Source: Scilla litardierei
Taxonomy: Eukaryota; Streptophyta; Magnoliopsida; Asparagales; Asparagaceae
Direction of reading: 5' to 3'
DNA: 64,000 bases
Assembly: GCA_030789695.1 (NCBI GenBank)
Contig: CM061142.1
Location: forward strand, 566,609,281 to 566,673,280
Shown here one piece after another: positions 34,492 through 45,662 of this stretch. The position numbers and the translations under genes are program-made. The notes below the pieces were generated by a model. The model was not told where the DNA came from, searched no databases, and was given only the letters and a program-made list of their open reading frames with translations. Within the stretch, counting starts at the first letter, position 1; the number at the start of each line of letters is the position of its first letter.

Positions 34492-37154
34492 ATTGCCCCC
34501 GGTATTCGAGTGCGAAGCGGAAGCCCGGTTCGGCTCGGATGGCGTAACGTTAGCGTGATACTACCTTTTACTGGGGATTCGGACCTGGATCTCGGCTTCG
34601 GGGGGTGACGCCGGCCCCGCGGGATGTGTCCCGCTATAGCGGGGCGTTGTTCGAAAAAAGGAAAAAAAGAAGAAAGAAAGAAAGAAAAAAAAGAAAAAAG
34701 AAAAAAGGGAAGGTATTATGCACCAATCTTTATTGGAAATCTCGGTGATATTTACAAGACTTAGGAGAAGATGTGTGGGACGGAGTGTGGTCCACATTTG
34801 TTGTCCGTTTTGCCAGGAGGAGCAGATCCCTGCGTCAGGGCGGTCTTCCCGTATGTCGATTACTGAATTCCTACCGTCTCTGTCCGAGGACGAGCCGAGG
34901 AGCCGACCCACGGTCGCAGGAGGGGGTCCTCTCCTTTTCTCCTTCTTTGCTTCCTCGCGTTTTGCCTTGCTGTCGCCGTGCTGGGGGGTTGCGCGGCCTC
35001 GCCGGGGACCCCGCACACTGAGGGGGAACTCCTGGGTGGCTGAGGACGAGGTGGCGGTGGTGGCGCTGCTGGGCGAGCCGTTGAGGGGTCTTCCCTCCCC
35101 CGGCACCCTGTGGGGATGGCAGAAGGTGGCGGCGTTTATTAGGGTGTTGCGGCCCGCGGCCAGCTATCTGGACCCGCCTTTTGATACAGTAACAAGCAGG
35201 AGGAAAGCTGGCGGGCGGTGCCTCCCATGTGTAAGGGGAATATCCAGTTGGAGGCGGTGGGGCATTTGGGGCCGTTTTGTGCCCGGAGTGAGGGTATGGG
35301 AATCCCCTGCGTCTCTCTTCCTCCTTCCCCCTGACCCCTGAAGGGGGGTATTTATAGCGAGACTCTGTGGAAGGGTTTTTCTTGGGTAATGCGGGGGATT
35401 AGTGCCGTTAATGGGTTCCGCGGAATCCCGCGCTTTGGGAATCGCTTTTCCCTGGCGGTATCTGGCACTCTGGCCTTTCGGGGGGCGTGTTGCTGCCGAT
35501 GGCGTGTTGTCCAATCGTCCTTTCATTATGTCAGGTCGCATCGTGGCGCTGCTCTGACGAGACAGGGCCGTGCGACCGGTCCGTTCTAGGTCACGTGTCT
35601 TGGCATCTTGCGTGAGTTACACGATTCCTAATTATGCCCCCAACATTTCCGTGTCCGGGACCGCTAGGTCGCGGGGAAGGGGATGTTGTCGGCTTGCGTT
35701 GCCTTTGGCGGGGCGGGGTGTCGGTGAAGGGGTTCGGGATGAGATACGCTATCCTATCATGATATGATTTTGGACCGAACCGTGTACGTAGGGCGAGTAT
35801 TAGTACACCCCTTTCCTATTGAGCGAAAGTTGTCGGTGACTTTCAGGGAGCGGGGGCGGGGGGAGCTCGGTTCGAAGCCTCGTATCGCGGGGTACGAGTT
35901 ACGGTGTTCTCCGAAGAATCTGAGTGTATGAAGAAGAATGTTTTTATTTTTATTTAAATGTGTAAGAGCTGAGCTACAGCTTGTACATGAGTTCTTAGTT
36001 CGTCGCCCGTTGTGGGGTCAGATCCGGCTCGGGGAGGGGCTTTATAGCTATCCTCGCCCGGTCGCGTGGGCTAACTGACTTCCGGATCTAGGAGTGACCG
36101 AGGGCCGTGCGGGCCCGCTTTGACTGGAGCCGTTTTTGGCGCGGAGGCGATTGGTCGCCTTCTGTTTTGAAGTGTTGCGAGGTCTCTTTGGCGATCGGGC
36201 CGCTGTCCCCCCGTTGCTTCGTCATCTCCTGCCGCGGAAAGGGTTTTCCTCGGTCCGGAAGAGGCGCCGAGGAGGGAAGCCGTCCTGCTGCGGCTTGCTC
36301 CTTGGGGAGGTTCTTGAGCATAGGGCCGTCCTCCGCCGCCCTGTGACTCGCTGCTTCGGTTTGAGGGTGGGGCTCGGCGCCCGATGGTGCATGGGTGAGC
36401 TGACATGCCATGACTCGCCGTTTGGGCTAGTCGGGGATGCAGCCTTTCCGAGGTCCTCGGCCGGAGGTCGAGGGCGAGGAGGTACTGGCCAGCCAGTGCT
36501 GGGGGCTTTCGCCTACCCAGTCGGCTTTGAACGGATGCCATTCTTTCCCCGACTCGTCCTTGTTTAGGGGACGTAGGCGTGAAAGGTGGATTTCGCTTGT
36601 GTAAGCGGAATATCCGGTTAGCGATCCGTTTGTAAGTGGAATATCCGGTTGGCGATGCTGGAGATGTGGGCGCCGCTATCCTGGGCGGCGGGAACCATTG
36701 ATGGCCGGTGACCTCCCTTTTGTTTGGGCGATTTATCTCTGCTCGTTTTTCGGTGGGTGGGGGGATCAAATGGCGGTTTCTCATGTCTGCCGGTTCTCCT
36801 ACTTTCAAAGAAGGGGGAGGGGCGTGTTTATAGGGAGATCTCGCTGATGGTTTCTCCTTCTTTCGGAAGGGGGTGTGGCGTCTTTATAGGGAGATCTCGC
36901 TGACGATTTCTCCCTTATTTATTGCGCCGAGTTGGCATTATTAATGGGCTCCTCAAATTCGCGTCTGTGGGAAACCGCCTCTGCCAGGTGGCTGTCACGG
37001 GTCCTCTTTTAGAGCGCATTATTAATGGTAGCGTGTTTTTCGAGCGTCCTTTTATTTCGTCGAGTCCCATCGGGGCCGCCGACTCGGGAACTGATGCCAT
37101 TTCGTCCCGGTTCGTGTGCCCCTGTTCCCTTTTGACTTTCCGAGAGTCATGGGT
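34492..37154 (-). promoter_or_regulatory. Interior of P: repeated promoter-like units
   Basis: GC-rich sequence with TATA-type boxes on the minus strand at 35349-35356 (TATAAATA), 36041-36046, 36827-36832 and 36883-36888 (TATAAA). Each is followed by a C/G-rich leader and then an A-rich, AATAAA-bearing stretch near 34720 and 35945. The box ggaatatcc(a/g)gttgg recurs at 35238, 36608 and 36641. A GA/A-rich tract lies at 34655-34710. Long minus-strand ORFs (34561-35106, 36071-36808) resemble no family I know and may be a by-product of GC content. Confidence 0.45.
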
Positions 37155-37866
37155 ACGTGGTCCCTTTCGGGTTGGCCCTGCCCCTGAGGACGGGAGGGGG
37201 GGGAGCGGACGTGTAGCCCGGCCCGTGCCCTTCCCTGGTTTGGGTGGCTAGGGTTGGCCCTGCCCCAGAGGTCTGGAGGGGGGGAGCGGGCGCGTAGCCC
37301 GGCCCGTGCCCTTCTCTGGTTTGGGTGGCTAGGGTTGGCCCTGCCCCAGAGGTCTGGAGGGGGGGAGCGGGCGCGTAGCCCGTGCCCGTGCCCTTCTCTG
37401 GTTTGGGTGGCTAGGGTTGGCCCTGCCCCAGAGGTCTGGAGGGGGGGAGCGGGTGCGTAGCCCGGCCCGTGTCCTTCTCTGGTTTGGGTGGCTAGGGTTG
37501 GCCCTGCCCCAGAGGTCTTGAGGGGGGAGCGGGCGCGTAGCCCGGCCCGTGCCCTTCTCTGGTTTGGGTGGCTAGGGTTGGCCCTGCCCCAGAGGTCTGG
37601 AGGGGGGGAGCGCCTGGCCCGTACCCTTCTCTGGTTTGGGTGGCTAGGGTTGGCCCTGCCCCAGAGGTCTGGAGGGGGGGATCGGGCGCGTAGCCCGGCC
37701 CGTGCCCTTCTCTGGTTTGGGTGGCTAGGGTTGGCCCTGCCCCAGAGGTCTGGAGGGGGGGCGCGGGCGCGTAGCCCGGCCCGTGCCCACCTCTGGTTTG
37801 GGTGGCTAGGGTTGGCCCTGCCCCAGAGGTCTGGAGGGGGGGAGCGGGCGCGTAGCCCGGCCCGTT
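37155..37866. repeat. 81-bp GC-rich minisatellite in P
   Basis: About nine tandem units of tttgggtggctagggttggccctgcc..., with unit starts at 37239, 37320, 37402, 37483, 37563, 37635, 37716 and 37797. One unit is shortened to 72 bp. The first unit (37155-37238) is the most diverged. Since 81 is divisible by three, repetitive ORFs appear on both strands and should not be taken for genes. Confidence 0.92.
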
Positions 37867-38602
37867 TGTGACATCCCGACAAAGGCACCCAGAGGTCTTT
37901 AGGTCGTAACAGGAGTCTTCGGCTCTCAAAGAATTTCGAAGAACACCAACGTGCGGCCCTGTGTATTGAAGTTTTTGGAGAGAGGATCTTCAAAAAAAAT
38001 TCGGCTTGGCTCTTTTTAATGTTGCGGCTGGCAACTTAGGTTAAGGCCTCTCTCAAATAAATAGTGCGGCTCCGTCAAAAAGGTTGTTGCAATATGTTAG
38101 GGTTGTTGTGTTTGTTTTTTATTATTATTTGTTTCCTCAAAGACAAACTGAACTCTCCCCTTTTTTTAAAGAAATTTTGCAGCACTCAAAACCCAAATCT
38201 TATAGCATGCTGCTGTGGGATTTTTGGATTGAAAATTTTGGCCGACACCTCTTACTCCTTGATTGCTTGTTTATATATGATAGTGTAAAGGGTTTTGTGC
38301 AGCAAAAGGAGATCAATGGCTAGGATGATTGCGCCTACGAGAATCCTAGTGCTATGGTGATTAGCAATGGGGATGGAGTTTGGGCTTGATACGGAATAGG
38401 ATTAGGGTTTGATTGGTTTGATTCCAATAGATATGAGACAACTCAAGCTAGGTTCTCCCCTTTCTCCTTTGCACATTGACCAAGTCCTTCCGTGAATTAA
38501 TTGCATGTTCGCCGTTCCTGAAACACTTAACACACACGTTAAAAACGTTCACACACGTTTGTTATCATCAAACACGAATTTCACAGATCGTTGCTACCAA
38601 CA

Positions 38603-38790
38603 CGCCCAACATCACGCACTAAACGAAAATCATAAGGGGTCGAGCTCATGACCTTAAACGAGCGCTTGTCGGGAGGAAACTCAACGGTTTTATATCATTC
38701 TTAGTTGATTTTTATTTTTATTTTATATTTTTCTTAGTGTTTAGAGTCTAGCATCTATAAAAATCGTGACAACGGGCTCTATTTTTAATG
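38603..38790 (+). other. E: end of gag-protease ORF and remnant of the pol 3' end
   Basis: After cgccc, four codons finish the protease ORF (stop 38620-38622). The stretch gctcatgaccttaaacgagc / gcttgtcgggaggaaac at about 38644-38684 resembles the sequence that normally closes Athila-type pol and starts its 3' spacer. RT, RNase H and integrase (about 3 kb) are absent between the two, so E derives from an internally deleted form. Confidence 0.55.
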
Positions 38791-38944
38791 GCAGGAGATG
38801 GAGAACGAGAAATCATTTATATGGAGGATAGCCATGGCAAGGGAGAGCGCTCCAGGAACGCGCTCAGGCCTCAGGAGAAGGAAGAGACTACCTGGAGGAA
38901 GAAAAACAGAGATTAGCGTGAAAACAGAGAGCCGTTGCAGAAAA

Positions 38945-39350
38945 AAGGAAGCCACTCGGCGAGTGACATTGTCACTCGGCCGAGCAAAGACTCTACTCGG
39001 CCGAGTAGAGTACCGATCAGGGTAGATCCTACAGACCAACTCTCTGTTATTTTCTGTGATTTACATATCTTCGTAGTTCTCAATAGATCCTAGATTTGGT
39101 GAAAGGGCCTACAGCTATGCACTTCCGGCTGGCTAAGATGCTATAATTTGCCACTCGGCCGAGTGAATCTGATACCCTCCACGCTCAAAAAATTGCTGAG
39201 TGGCCTTGCCACTCGGCCGAGTGGAACTTGTCCATTCAACCGAGTGGGAGAAGTCCCTTGGCCGAGTCGTAAGTTGCGGGAGTTTATTTCGAAAAAAATT
39301 TATATTGAGCCACTCGGCCGAGTGAACTCTTCACTCGGCCGAGTCGCTAC
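38945..39350 (+). repeat. Internal copy of the CACTCGGCCGAGTG array, upstream of E's env-like gene
   Basis: Copies at about 38953 (cactcggcgagtg), 38973, 38992, 39152, 39210, 39237 (degenerate), 39311 and 39332, often paired as in E's LTR. The stretch is preceded, as in the LTR, by a purine-rich leader beginning aggagatggagaacg (LTR: aggaaatatggagcg) and followed by gcgggctgcgcgaattt (LTR: gggctgcgcag). Outside the motifs the identity with the LTR is low, so it is a related rather than a recent copy. Confidence 0.82.
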
Positions 39351-39535
39351 TTCCTTACATATACACTGCGGGCTGCGCGAATTTCGAAAACCCAAAATCC
39401 CCAAATCTTTTCGCCCAGCGCCCGAGCCTCATCAGCTTCCCTCGCCCGAATCGCCACCTACCATCGCCCGAGCCGCCGCTCCGCTGCTGACCGACGACCG
39501 CCGCCGGTCGCCGACGTCGCCCCGCTACCGATCAT

Positions 39536-39563
39536 CCCCCCCCCCCCCCCCCCCCCCCCCCCC
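39536..39563. repeat. Poly-C run (28 bp)
   Basis: A homopolymer in a C-rich leader-like stretch upstream of the env-like gene. Length may be unreliable. Confidence 0.9.
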
Positions 39564-39720
39564 GCCACCGGTCATCCCCATTTCACCCCAAATTCATTTT
39601 TCTTCTTCATTCTCCCAATCAGTACGCCCATTGTGCCCCAAATCCCAATTAATTCCTATATATATCTATTATCCTCATTCTTCCACGTGTAGTTTGATTA
39701 TCATTCGCTGATTTGATTTT

Positions 39721-39844
39721 TTGCGTTTCAGGTTAGCTTGGGGGAGCTTGGGGGAGGTTCTGGACGCACTCGGAGCTTCGCGGAGGAGGCGTTTCTTCGC
39801 ACACTTCCATTATTTGCTCTCGCGTCGTGCTCGGGTACGCTTCG
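39721..39844 (+). pseudogene. E env-like protein, N-terminal exon-like fragment
   Basis: A reading frame with LDALGASRRRRFFAHFHYLL runs up to 39844, where M begins. Dropping M and one copy of the presumed duplication (cttcg/ctttg) joins it in frame to the env-like ORF at 48032 (AHLGVLEGLLTLYDNMGW). It is preceded by a splice-acceptor-like tttgcgtttcag at 39720-39731 and by two agcttgggggag motifs. The true start codon is uncertain. Confidence 0.5.
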
Positions 39845-42265
39845 TGAAGGGTTCACGCCTTACGGTTCGAGGGGGATCAGACCCTCTCCCCGTGCACACG
39901 CTCAACCCTACCCCAAACCCAGAAACTCAGGACAAGAAGTACAGAGATCACTTCCGCTAGGGAAGCACCTGAAACACCCGCAGGCTTTTTGTATCACAGA
40001 GATCACTCCCGCAAGGAGAGCATCTGAAACACCCGAAGGCTTTTTGTATCACGGAGATCACTCCCGCAAGGAGAGCATCTGAAACGCCCGAAGGCTTTTT
40101 GTATCACGGAGATCACTCCCGCAAGGAGAGCATCTGAAACGCCCGAAGGCTTTTTGTGTAACAGTGACAAGACACGACCGGTGTACGGGAGATGTTATTC
40201 TAGGGTGTCCACACACATGCACACACAAGATAATCCTACGGTGTCAAACTTGTTGTTTGTCGGGCTTAGACTTCGTCGTCAAGTCTAAGTCGTTAGGGCG
40301 ACCCGGACGCTATCATTTCACGTCCGGTTCTATACACTCACAGTCTAATAGTTCTAACAATTTAAGACTAAGACGCGGTCAAAAAAGCAAGTGGGTACAC
40401 TTGCCTGCGGTGGCGAGTGCGTCGTCTGTCCGGAGCGTCTCGTCGAAGCGGCGCGTCGGCGAGGATCCGTCCGTCGGGAGCGTCTCGTCGCGGTCCGAGT
40501 GTCGGGTAGGTTTCGCTGAAATGAATTTAGGGGACGGAATCAGGTCACATTTTAGCAGTCCTATTAGGTGCATCACTAGGTTATACGTGACTATCCTATC
40601 GGTTCCCAGATGCGGTGTTTAATAGTCAGGTTACACTCTACAGTTCTCTACGTCGACATATACCCTATGTGCACAGTCAAAAGTTCGGTCGACGATCTAG
40701 ATTAGCACAACATTTTAAGGGAGCACAAAAATAAATTTAGTGATATTAAGTTACTGATTTTTAGTTAGGGTTCAGATGACGTATATTTTAGGTTGCTACG
40801 AGTATAGGGCACCAACCTGGTTCGACGGTCACGTGTAAGTTTTGACGTCGGATCTGAAAACAACGGATCGCGTCGTCTTCGCTCCGGTTCCTCGACTGCG
40901 GTAGCGTGGATTTATCTGCAACATAGGTTCGTAATATTAAGCAGAAGGGTTTAACCGGGATGATAAGCTAATGTCAGATAATAAGTAACATAGTTCTAAC
41001 CGTTTATTTAATGCACATATTAACAAAATTGTTAATAACTAGTATTATTAACTAGTATGTATAGTGCTAACAGCCCTAGGTTATATAAATAATTTAATAA
41101 CTCAAGGTATATTCTATTAACCTAACATTACACGTACCCACATGTATAATTCTATGCATTATAAAAGTCCACATCTTATTGTTTAACTAATATACTTACA
41201 TATATCAATGTTAATATATAATAACTGAAGGCACCTAACATATAAATTAACTCACCGTTTCCGCTCCTCCTTTCTCCGTCCGATGTAGGTGAGCCGTGAC
41301 TTGCAGTGGCGACGGCGGCGAGTTGATGCAGTGGGAGGGGAGCCTCGGGGATGGCACTGACGGCGTTGGGCTGAGCGGCTCCGACGGCCTGGCGGTGCGG
41401 AGAGGCGGCTCGAGTGGTGGTGCAGCGATGGGAAAGAAGAGCCACCGGATCTGTAGTTGCCGAAGGGACACAAGCTAAGGGGAGACCGACGTCGAGTTCA
41501 GTCGAGCGTCGCATGGCTAGTGTGCGGCAAAGGGGCGTTTGCGCGATGCCAGAAATGGCCGTGAGGTGGCGTTGGCTCGCGGGGCAGCGGGGATGCCATC
41601 GGGATGCGGCCGGAGGTGAGGGGGATGAGCCGCCATGGGTTGAGGAAAGATGGTGCGTTGAGGTCGAGAGGAGAGAATTCTCTCAGGAGGAAATTTTGTG
41701 GCGGCTGGGGAACACAGAAAAAAATAGAAAGACCTAGCCCTTAGCTATTATGTTAGATAATAATATAGGGGAAAAAAATAAGAGAGAGGAAGACGTGAGT
41801 AGAGGTTGCTGAAAAGATGGGATATGACGTGGGTTGTTGCGCACGAGACGGGGAAAAATGATCCTCACGTTCAGAACGAATCCAAACAATTGGATATTAG
41901 GATAGTAATACATGGGGTTAATTAAAGTTTAATAGGAAATAGTAAGTTTAGTGGGGTAGGGTTTGAAATTAAATATTTATTAAGGGTTGGTTAATAGGGG
42001 TTTGAACGCACATGCACTTTAACATTTAAAAAAATATTATTATTAATAATTTATAATTGTAATGAGTTAAATAAAAAAAGTCCGGTGACTTCCAAAAATT
42101 ACAAGGGAAATACCGGGGTGCTCGCGCCTCCGAGAGGGTCGTGGAAACGGTGTCCGGACACGTATCGAGCTATGGAAAGCAAAAAAATAAAATCAAATAT
42201 GATCTCACACACAAAACAACCAAGGATACGCGCTACAAACGTTCGGTCGGAAAGTGACAGTTACA
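39845..42265 (-). repeat. M 3' LTR (2421 bp)
   Basis: Nearly identical to 45663-48026. It has four units of the 55-bp repeat, a GC-rich leader-like part at 41270-41700 and AT-rich parts on either side. Small ORFs on both strands lie in the GC-rich part and are not conserved as proteins. Confidence 0.75.
39945..40160. repeat. 55-bp tandem repeats in M LTR (second set 45764-45925)
   Basis: Units of gatcactcccgcaaggagag... with starts at 40001, 40056 and 40111 plus a degenerate first unit at 39946. The other LTR has one unit fewer (45820, 45875). Each unit ends aggctttttgtatcac. Confidence 0.9.
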
Positions 42266-45200
42266 TTCTACCCACCTTAGAAATGATTCTGCCCTCGGAA
42301 CCACTTATACTAAGAATAATTATAAAATATATAAATACTTAAGCTTACAACTCCCATCTTCCACACAATGGTCTCTAATCCTATCACTTCAACGTCGTTC
42401 CTCAAATAATCCATCATGACCCTTCTATCCACTGACTAATGCTACAACTAGAATCACATCTTAGCACCTGATTATAGCTCCACATTACCGCTCAAATTCC
42501 CAACTCCAAATTCTCATAAAAGGATAATATTCATCTTCTCATTCCATACCGTTCCACTAAACATCATTGCTCAAAAACAAATTTTTAAACTCTCAATCTC
42601 TTCCCAATATTAATCGATCGCTAAAATGATGTTCTAATCAATCACCAATCGAAGACAACAACTTTGTCTACCTCATAACACATTTACAAATCAATAATCG
42701 TCGTGTCCTCAATACATTCCGTGTTATATCTTCCCATAAATTTATCCGCCAAATAATTGAACTATCAAAAGCACATCTCCTCCTACTTATTATAATTATT
42801 TTCAACCAATATTAAATCCAACAACCTAACCATCTATTTCTCAACACGTCGTGTTACTCACAATGTCTTCTCACGTCAACTCAACAATCAAGTCTCGATG
42901 CTAATAAAAGCTCTACTCAATCTCATGATCACCCTAACTCCTACCATACTCCGTAGCCATCCCTATCTACCGTTCGTCTACGCCTCCAATCTGATAAGTT
43001 CTCATCTTCACGCTTATAATCTCATTCAACCAGAATTCTCCATTGAGTCCGCCACATTTCGGTTTTATAAATAAGTCCTAGACAACCCATTCTTCTCATC
43101 TGAAAGAAATCTATTCCAATATCCTATTGTTCCAAAATCGGTTAATCAATGCTATAACAAATCTCATCTCTCCCTGAGCCTACCGGCAAACAAAATCCTA
43201 CAACAATAATAGCTAGTCCCAAAACTATAACAACCATAACATAACATTTCGAAGGGAGAAAGAAGAGAGAAGGGAAAGGAAAACTTAAGACCAATAACAT
43301 ATTTTAAAACATTTGGAAAACCGTGTGGAGTTGTGGTAATGGATGAGGGAGGATAAGTGATTTGTGATCTCGAGAGCTAGTTTCGAAAACTTTTTTAAAA
43401 AAAGAAATTTGGTTTAAAGTAAAACAAAAAGTTTTGATACAAACACATGCAGTCCAAGGTAAACTGTCCTATAGTCGCGACAGGCTACGTCTAAGGAAAT
43501 TGTCTGTTATGTCGGTATCCACACAAATGTGAATACCGTCATTCAGACAACTCCAATCATATCATGGTTAACACTGATAACACATTCAAGACACCAAAAG
43601 GCAATTATCAGGATCCTAAAGATGACACACTCATACGGGTCTACATACTCTACCTATACTCATGCATCACTACAACATCACCTACCAAGAGCCTAATCCT
43701 ATACTGGAGATAGCATGGACAACTACAAGGACTAATGTCTACCCCAAATAAAGGAAACAGAAGTCAAAAGTGTAACGAAATAAATCGGAAAGAACGAGTT
43801 CAAATAAGGCGGGGTAAGAAGATGGTTGGTTGGATGGAACAAAATTTTAAAATGATTTAACGATGTAAGAAGGATTTTGTGCAAAATATGGTATCTCATA
43901 CCTTTAAAATTATATATATATACTTAATGATGGGCAGATGTAGCAATTTAAAATTTTGGAAAAAGTAAGACGAAGGAAGGATGGGTAGGGTGAGAAACGA
44001 TTGTTTTGCAAATGAAGATAGGTTTACACAAAGATTTTGAATTGTGATCACGAAGGACATAGAACCGATATAATAATAATAATAAAATAATTGGAGTTCC
44101 CTCTAGTTTAGAAAATATTTTAAAAGTATGTACGGTAAGTGATTAGAAATAGATCTTGTAGTCCAGAAAAAGTATAAATTGAACTATCAAAATGTTAACA
44201 AGGTTTTAAAACTGAAAATATGAAAGATACCGATTAGAAATAATTACCAGATAGTAACTTGAAAATTGACGACCAAGGAGATTTCAAAATCCAAGAAGGA
44301 ACTTTCAACCGAAAAGCAAGAAATTTTTTAAATATATATATAATAATAAAGGGTTTTCAAGGGAGTTAAACCGAGCGAAGAATTTAATAATGAGTTCCGA
44401 AAACACTTTTTTTAAAGGAAGCAGGATTTGTCAAGGAAGGGATTTGAAGGATCGGCGACAATCGTTAGGAAACGATCACGTGAATCGAAACATGATCGTA
44501 TGAAGAATACGCCTAAGATATGATTCATGAAAGCTACGATGGACTCTAAAGCTGATAACACAAAAGTGTAACGATTGGAAGATGCTAGACTCTAAGATTC
44601 CTAATTATCGGGCTGTCTAAAGATCAGGGAAAGCTCAACACTAAGACTTCCTAATGAGCTAGACTGTAACCAGGATCTAATGGGAAGGTTCCCAAGAGAA
44701 TCAAGGTTACGTTCTGCTGGACCCGAAGTCGATGGACCCGAGCGAACGACTAAAAGAAAGGCTCTGAAAATCTAACACGGTCAGAGCCAGGTGGGGCTAC
44801 TAAGGCATTCTAGGACGAGGATGACTAAATCTTAACCAAGGCATCAGACTATCAAACCTGGGTGTCTATCTAAGTCTTCCTACTATCTAGGACTGGGAAA
44901 CCTAATTTAGACTTGTACATGGATATTAAATGAATGCAGTACTCTTATTGTTCCGAACTTTTGCATGACCTGCATGGGCCACCACTAAAACCTGTCACGC
45001 CCCGCTTCCCAAAACAATGGAGGCGAAGCGTGACTAAGGCCCGCTTAGGCCAGAGCTGAGAAGCTCGGACCCAATAAGCGTCTGTAGGGGGTACCATTAA
45101 AAAAACTTCATGTTCTTGCATTAATAAAATTCGGAACAATAGGAAGTACAGAAAGCAAAAGGCATTCATTAAATTAGAGATATAATATCCAGCGAGTACA

Positions 45201-45662
45201 AGTCTAAAAAGAAGCCTAAGCATGGCAACAAACTATCTAAAAGCAAACTAAAAACAGTAACCTCTGAAAGTGACGACTAAAAAGACCTTAAGGTCTGGTC
45301 CTCGTCAGGCACGTACTCTAGGTCGACGTCCTCGGCTCCTCGTACTCCAGTGAGTCTGCGTCGTCCACGAACTCTGGCTGAACACCTGACGTACAGCACC
45401 CAAGAGAAAAGGAACTGTACGTCAGGTAAAGTCTACAAGAAGGGTTAGACTCTACTACAAGTGTATCAACTTTTAAACAACAATTTACTGGTTGATTAGC
45501 ATGCTGGAGTTATAACAGAGTAACAAAAGAAAGTAACGTAGCAGGAAGGTAAAGCGTATCAATTAGTAGTCGTAGCGTGTGCTACCAACTACGGGACTAA
45601 CCTATAGGTGTCAAGACAAGTCAGGACGTGACGGGACAAGACAAGACAAGACAAGTGAGACA
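42266..45662 (-). other. M interior, no gene found
   Basis: AT-rich sequence without a long conserved ORF on either strand. The lower end holds the presumed polypurine tract (42266-42290). At 44992-45662 the minus strand resembles the tail of a chromovirus LTR: an acidic peptide frame (QPEFVDDADSLEYEEP, stop at 45318-45320), then a leader and GGGGCGTGACA at 44992. I see no primer site I can name. Confidence 0.6.

Larger units (their letters stand above)
33441..37911 (-). mobile_element. P: GC-rich LTR-type insertion without recognisable proteins
   Basis: Ends TGTTACGA and TCGTAACA with exact 5-bp duplication ggagt (33436-33440, 37912-37916). The 15-bp string ctttaggtcgtaaca closes the element at 37911 and also occurs at 34477-34491, followed by a pyrimidine-rich attgcccccggt that read backwards is a polypurine tract. 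This suggests a minus-oriented element whose 3' LTR is 33441-34491. The interior is GC-rich and promoter-like with no gag or pol, so it is a LARD-like or otherwise deleted non-autonomous element. Confidence 0.7.
32266..38602 (-). mobile_element. H: Sirevirus-like solo LTR, interrupted by P
   Basis: Flanked by the exact duplication cgccc (32261-32265, 38603-38607). In the sense orientation it starts TGTTGGTAGC at 38602 and ends ...CTCTAGGCTACGATCTAGATCCAATA at 32266, with TA in place of TG on the + strand. It is related to K. Without P (and P's duplication) it is about 1.86 kb, the size of the other Sirevirus LTRs here, and there is no gag or pol, so it is a solo LTR. Confidence 0.82.

Noticed and set aside
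33441..37911. DNA transposon with 8-bp terminal inverted repeats
   Set aside because: Ends are TG..CA, the duplication is 5 bp, an internal LTR end with adjacent polypurine tract is present, and no transposase is seen. LTR origin fits better, though not proven.
37052..37993. Long ORFs (up to 313 codons on the minus strand, 127 on the plus) across GC-rich repeats
   Set aside because: They are translations of the 81-bp minisatellite, whose period is a multiple of three, so several frames stay open. No family resemblance.
41176..41737. Small Pro/Arg/Ser-rich ORFs, repeated at 46934-47495
   Set aside because: They are duplicated only because both are LTRs of M. They sit in a GC-rich leader-like part and show frame-neutral changes.
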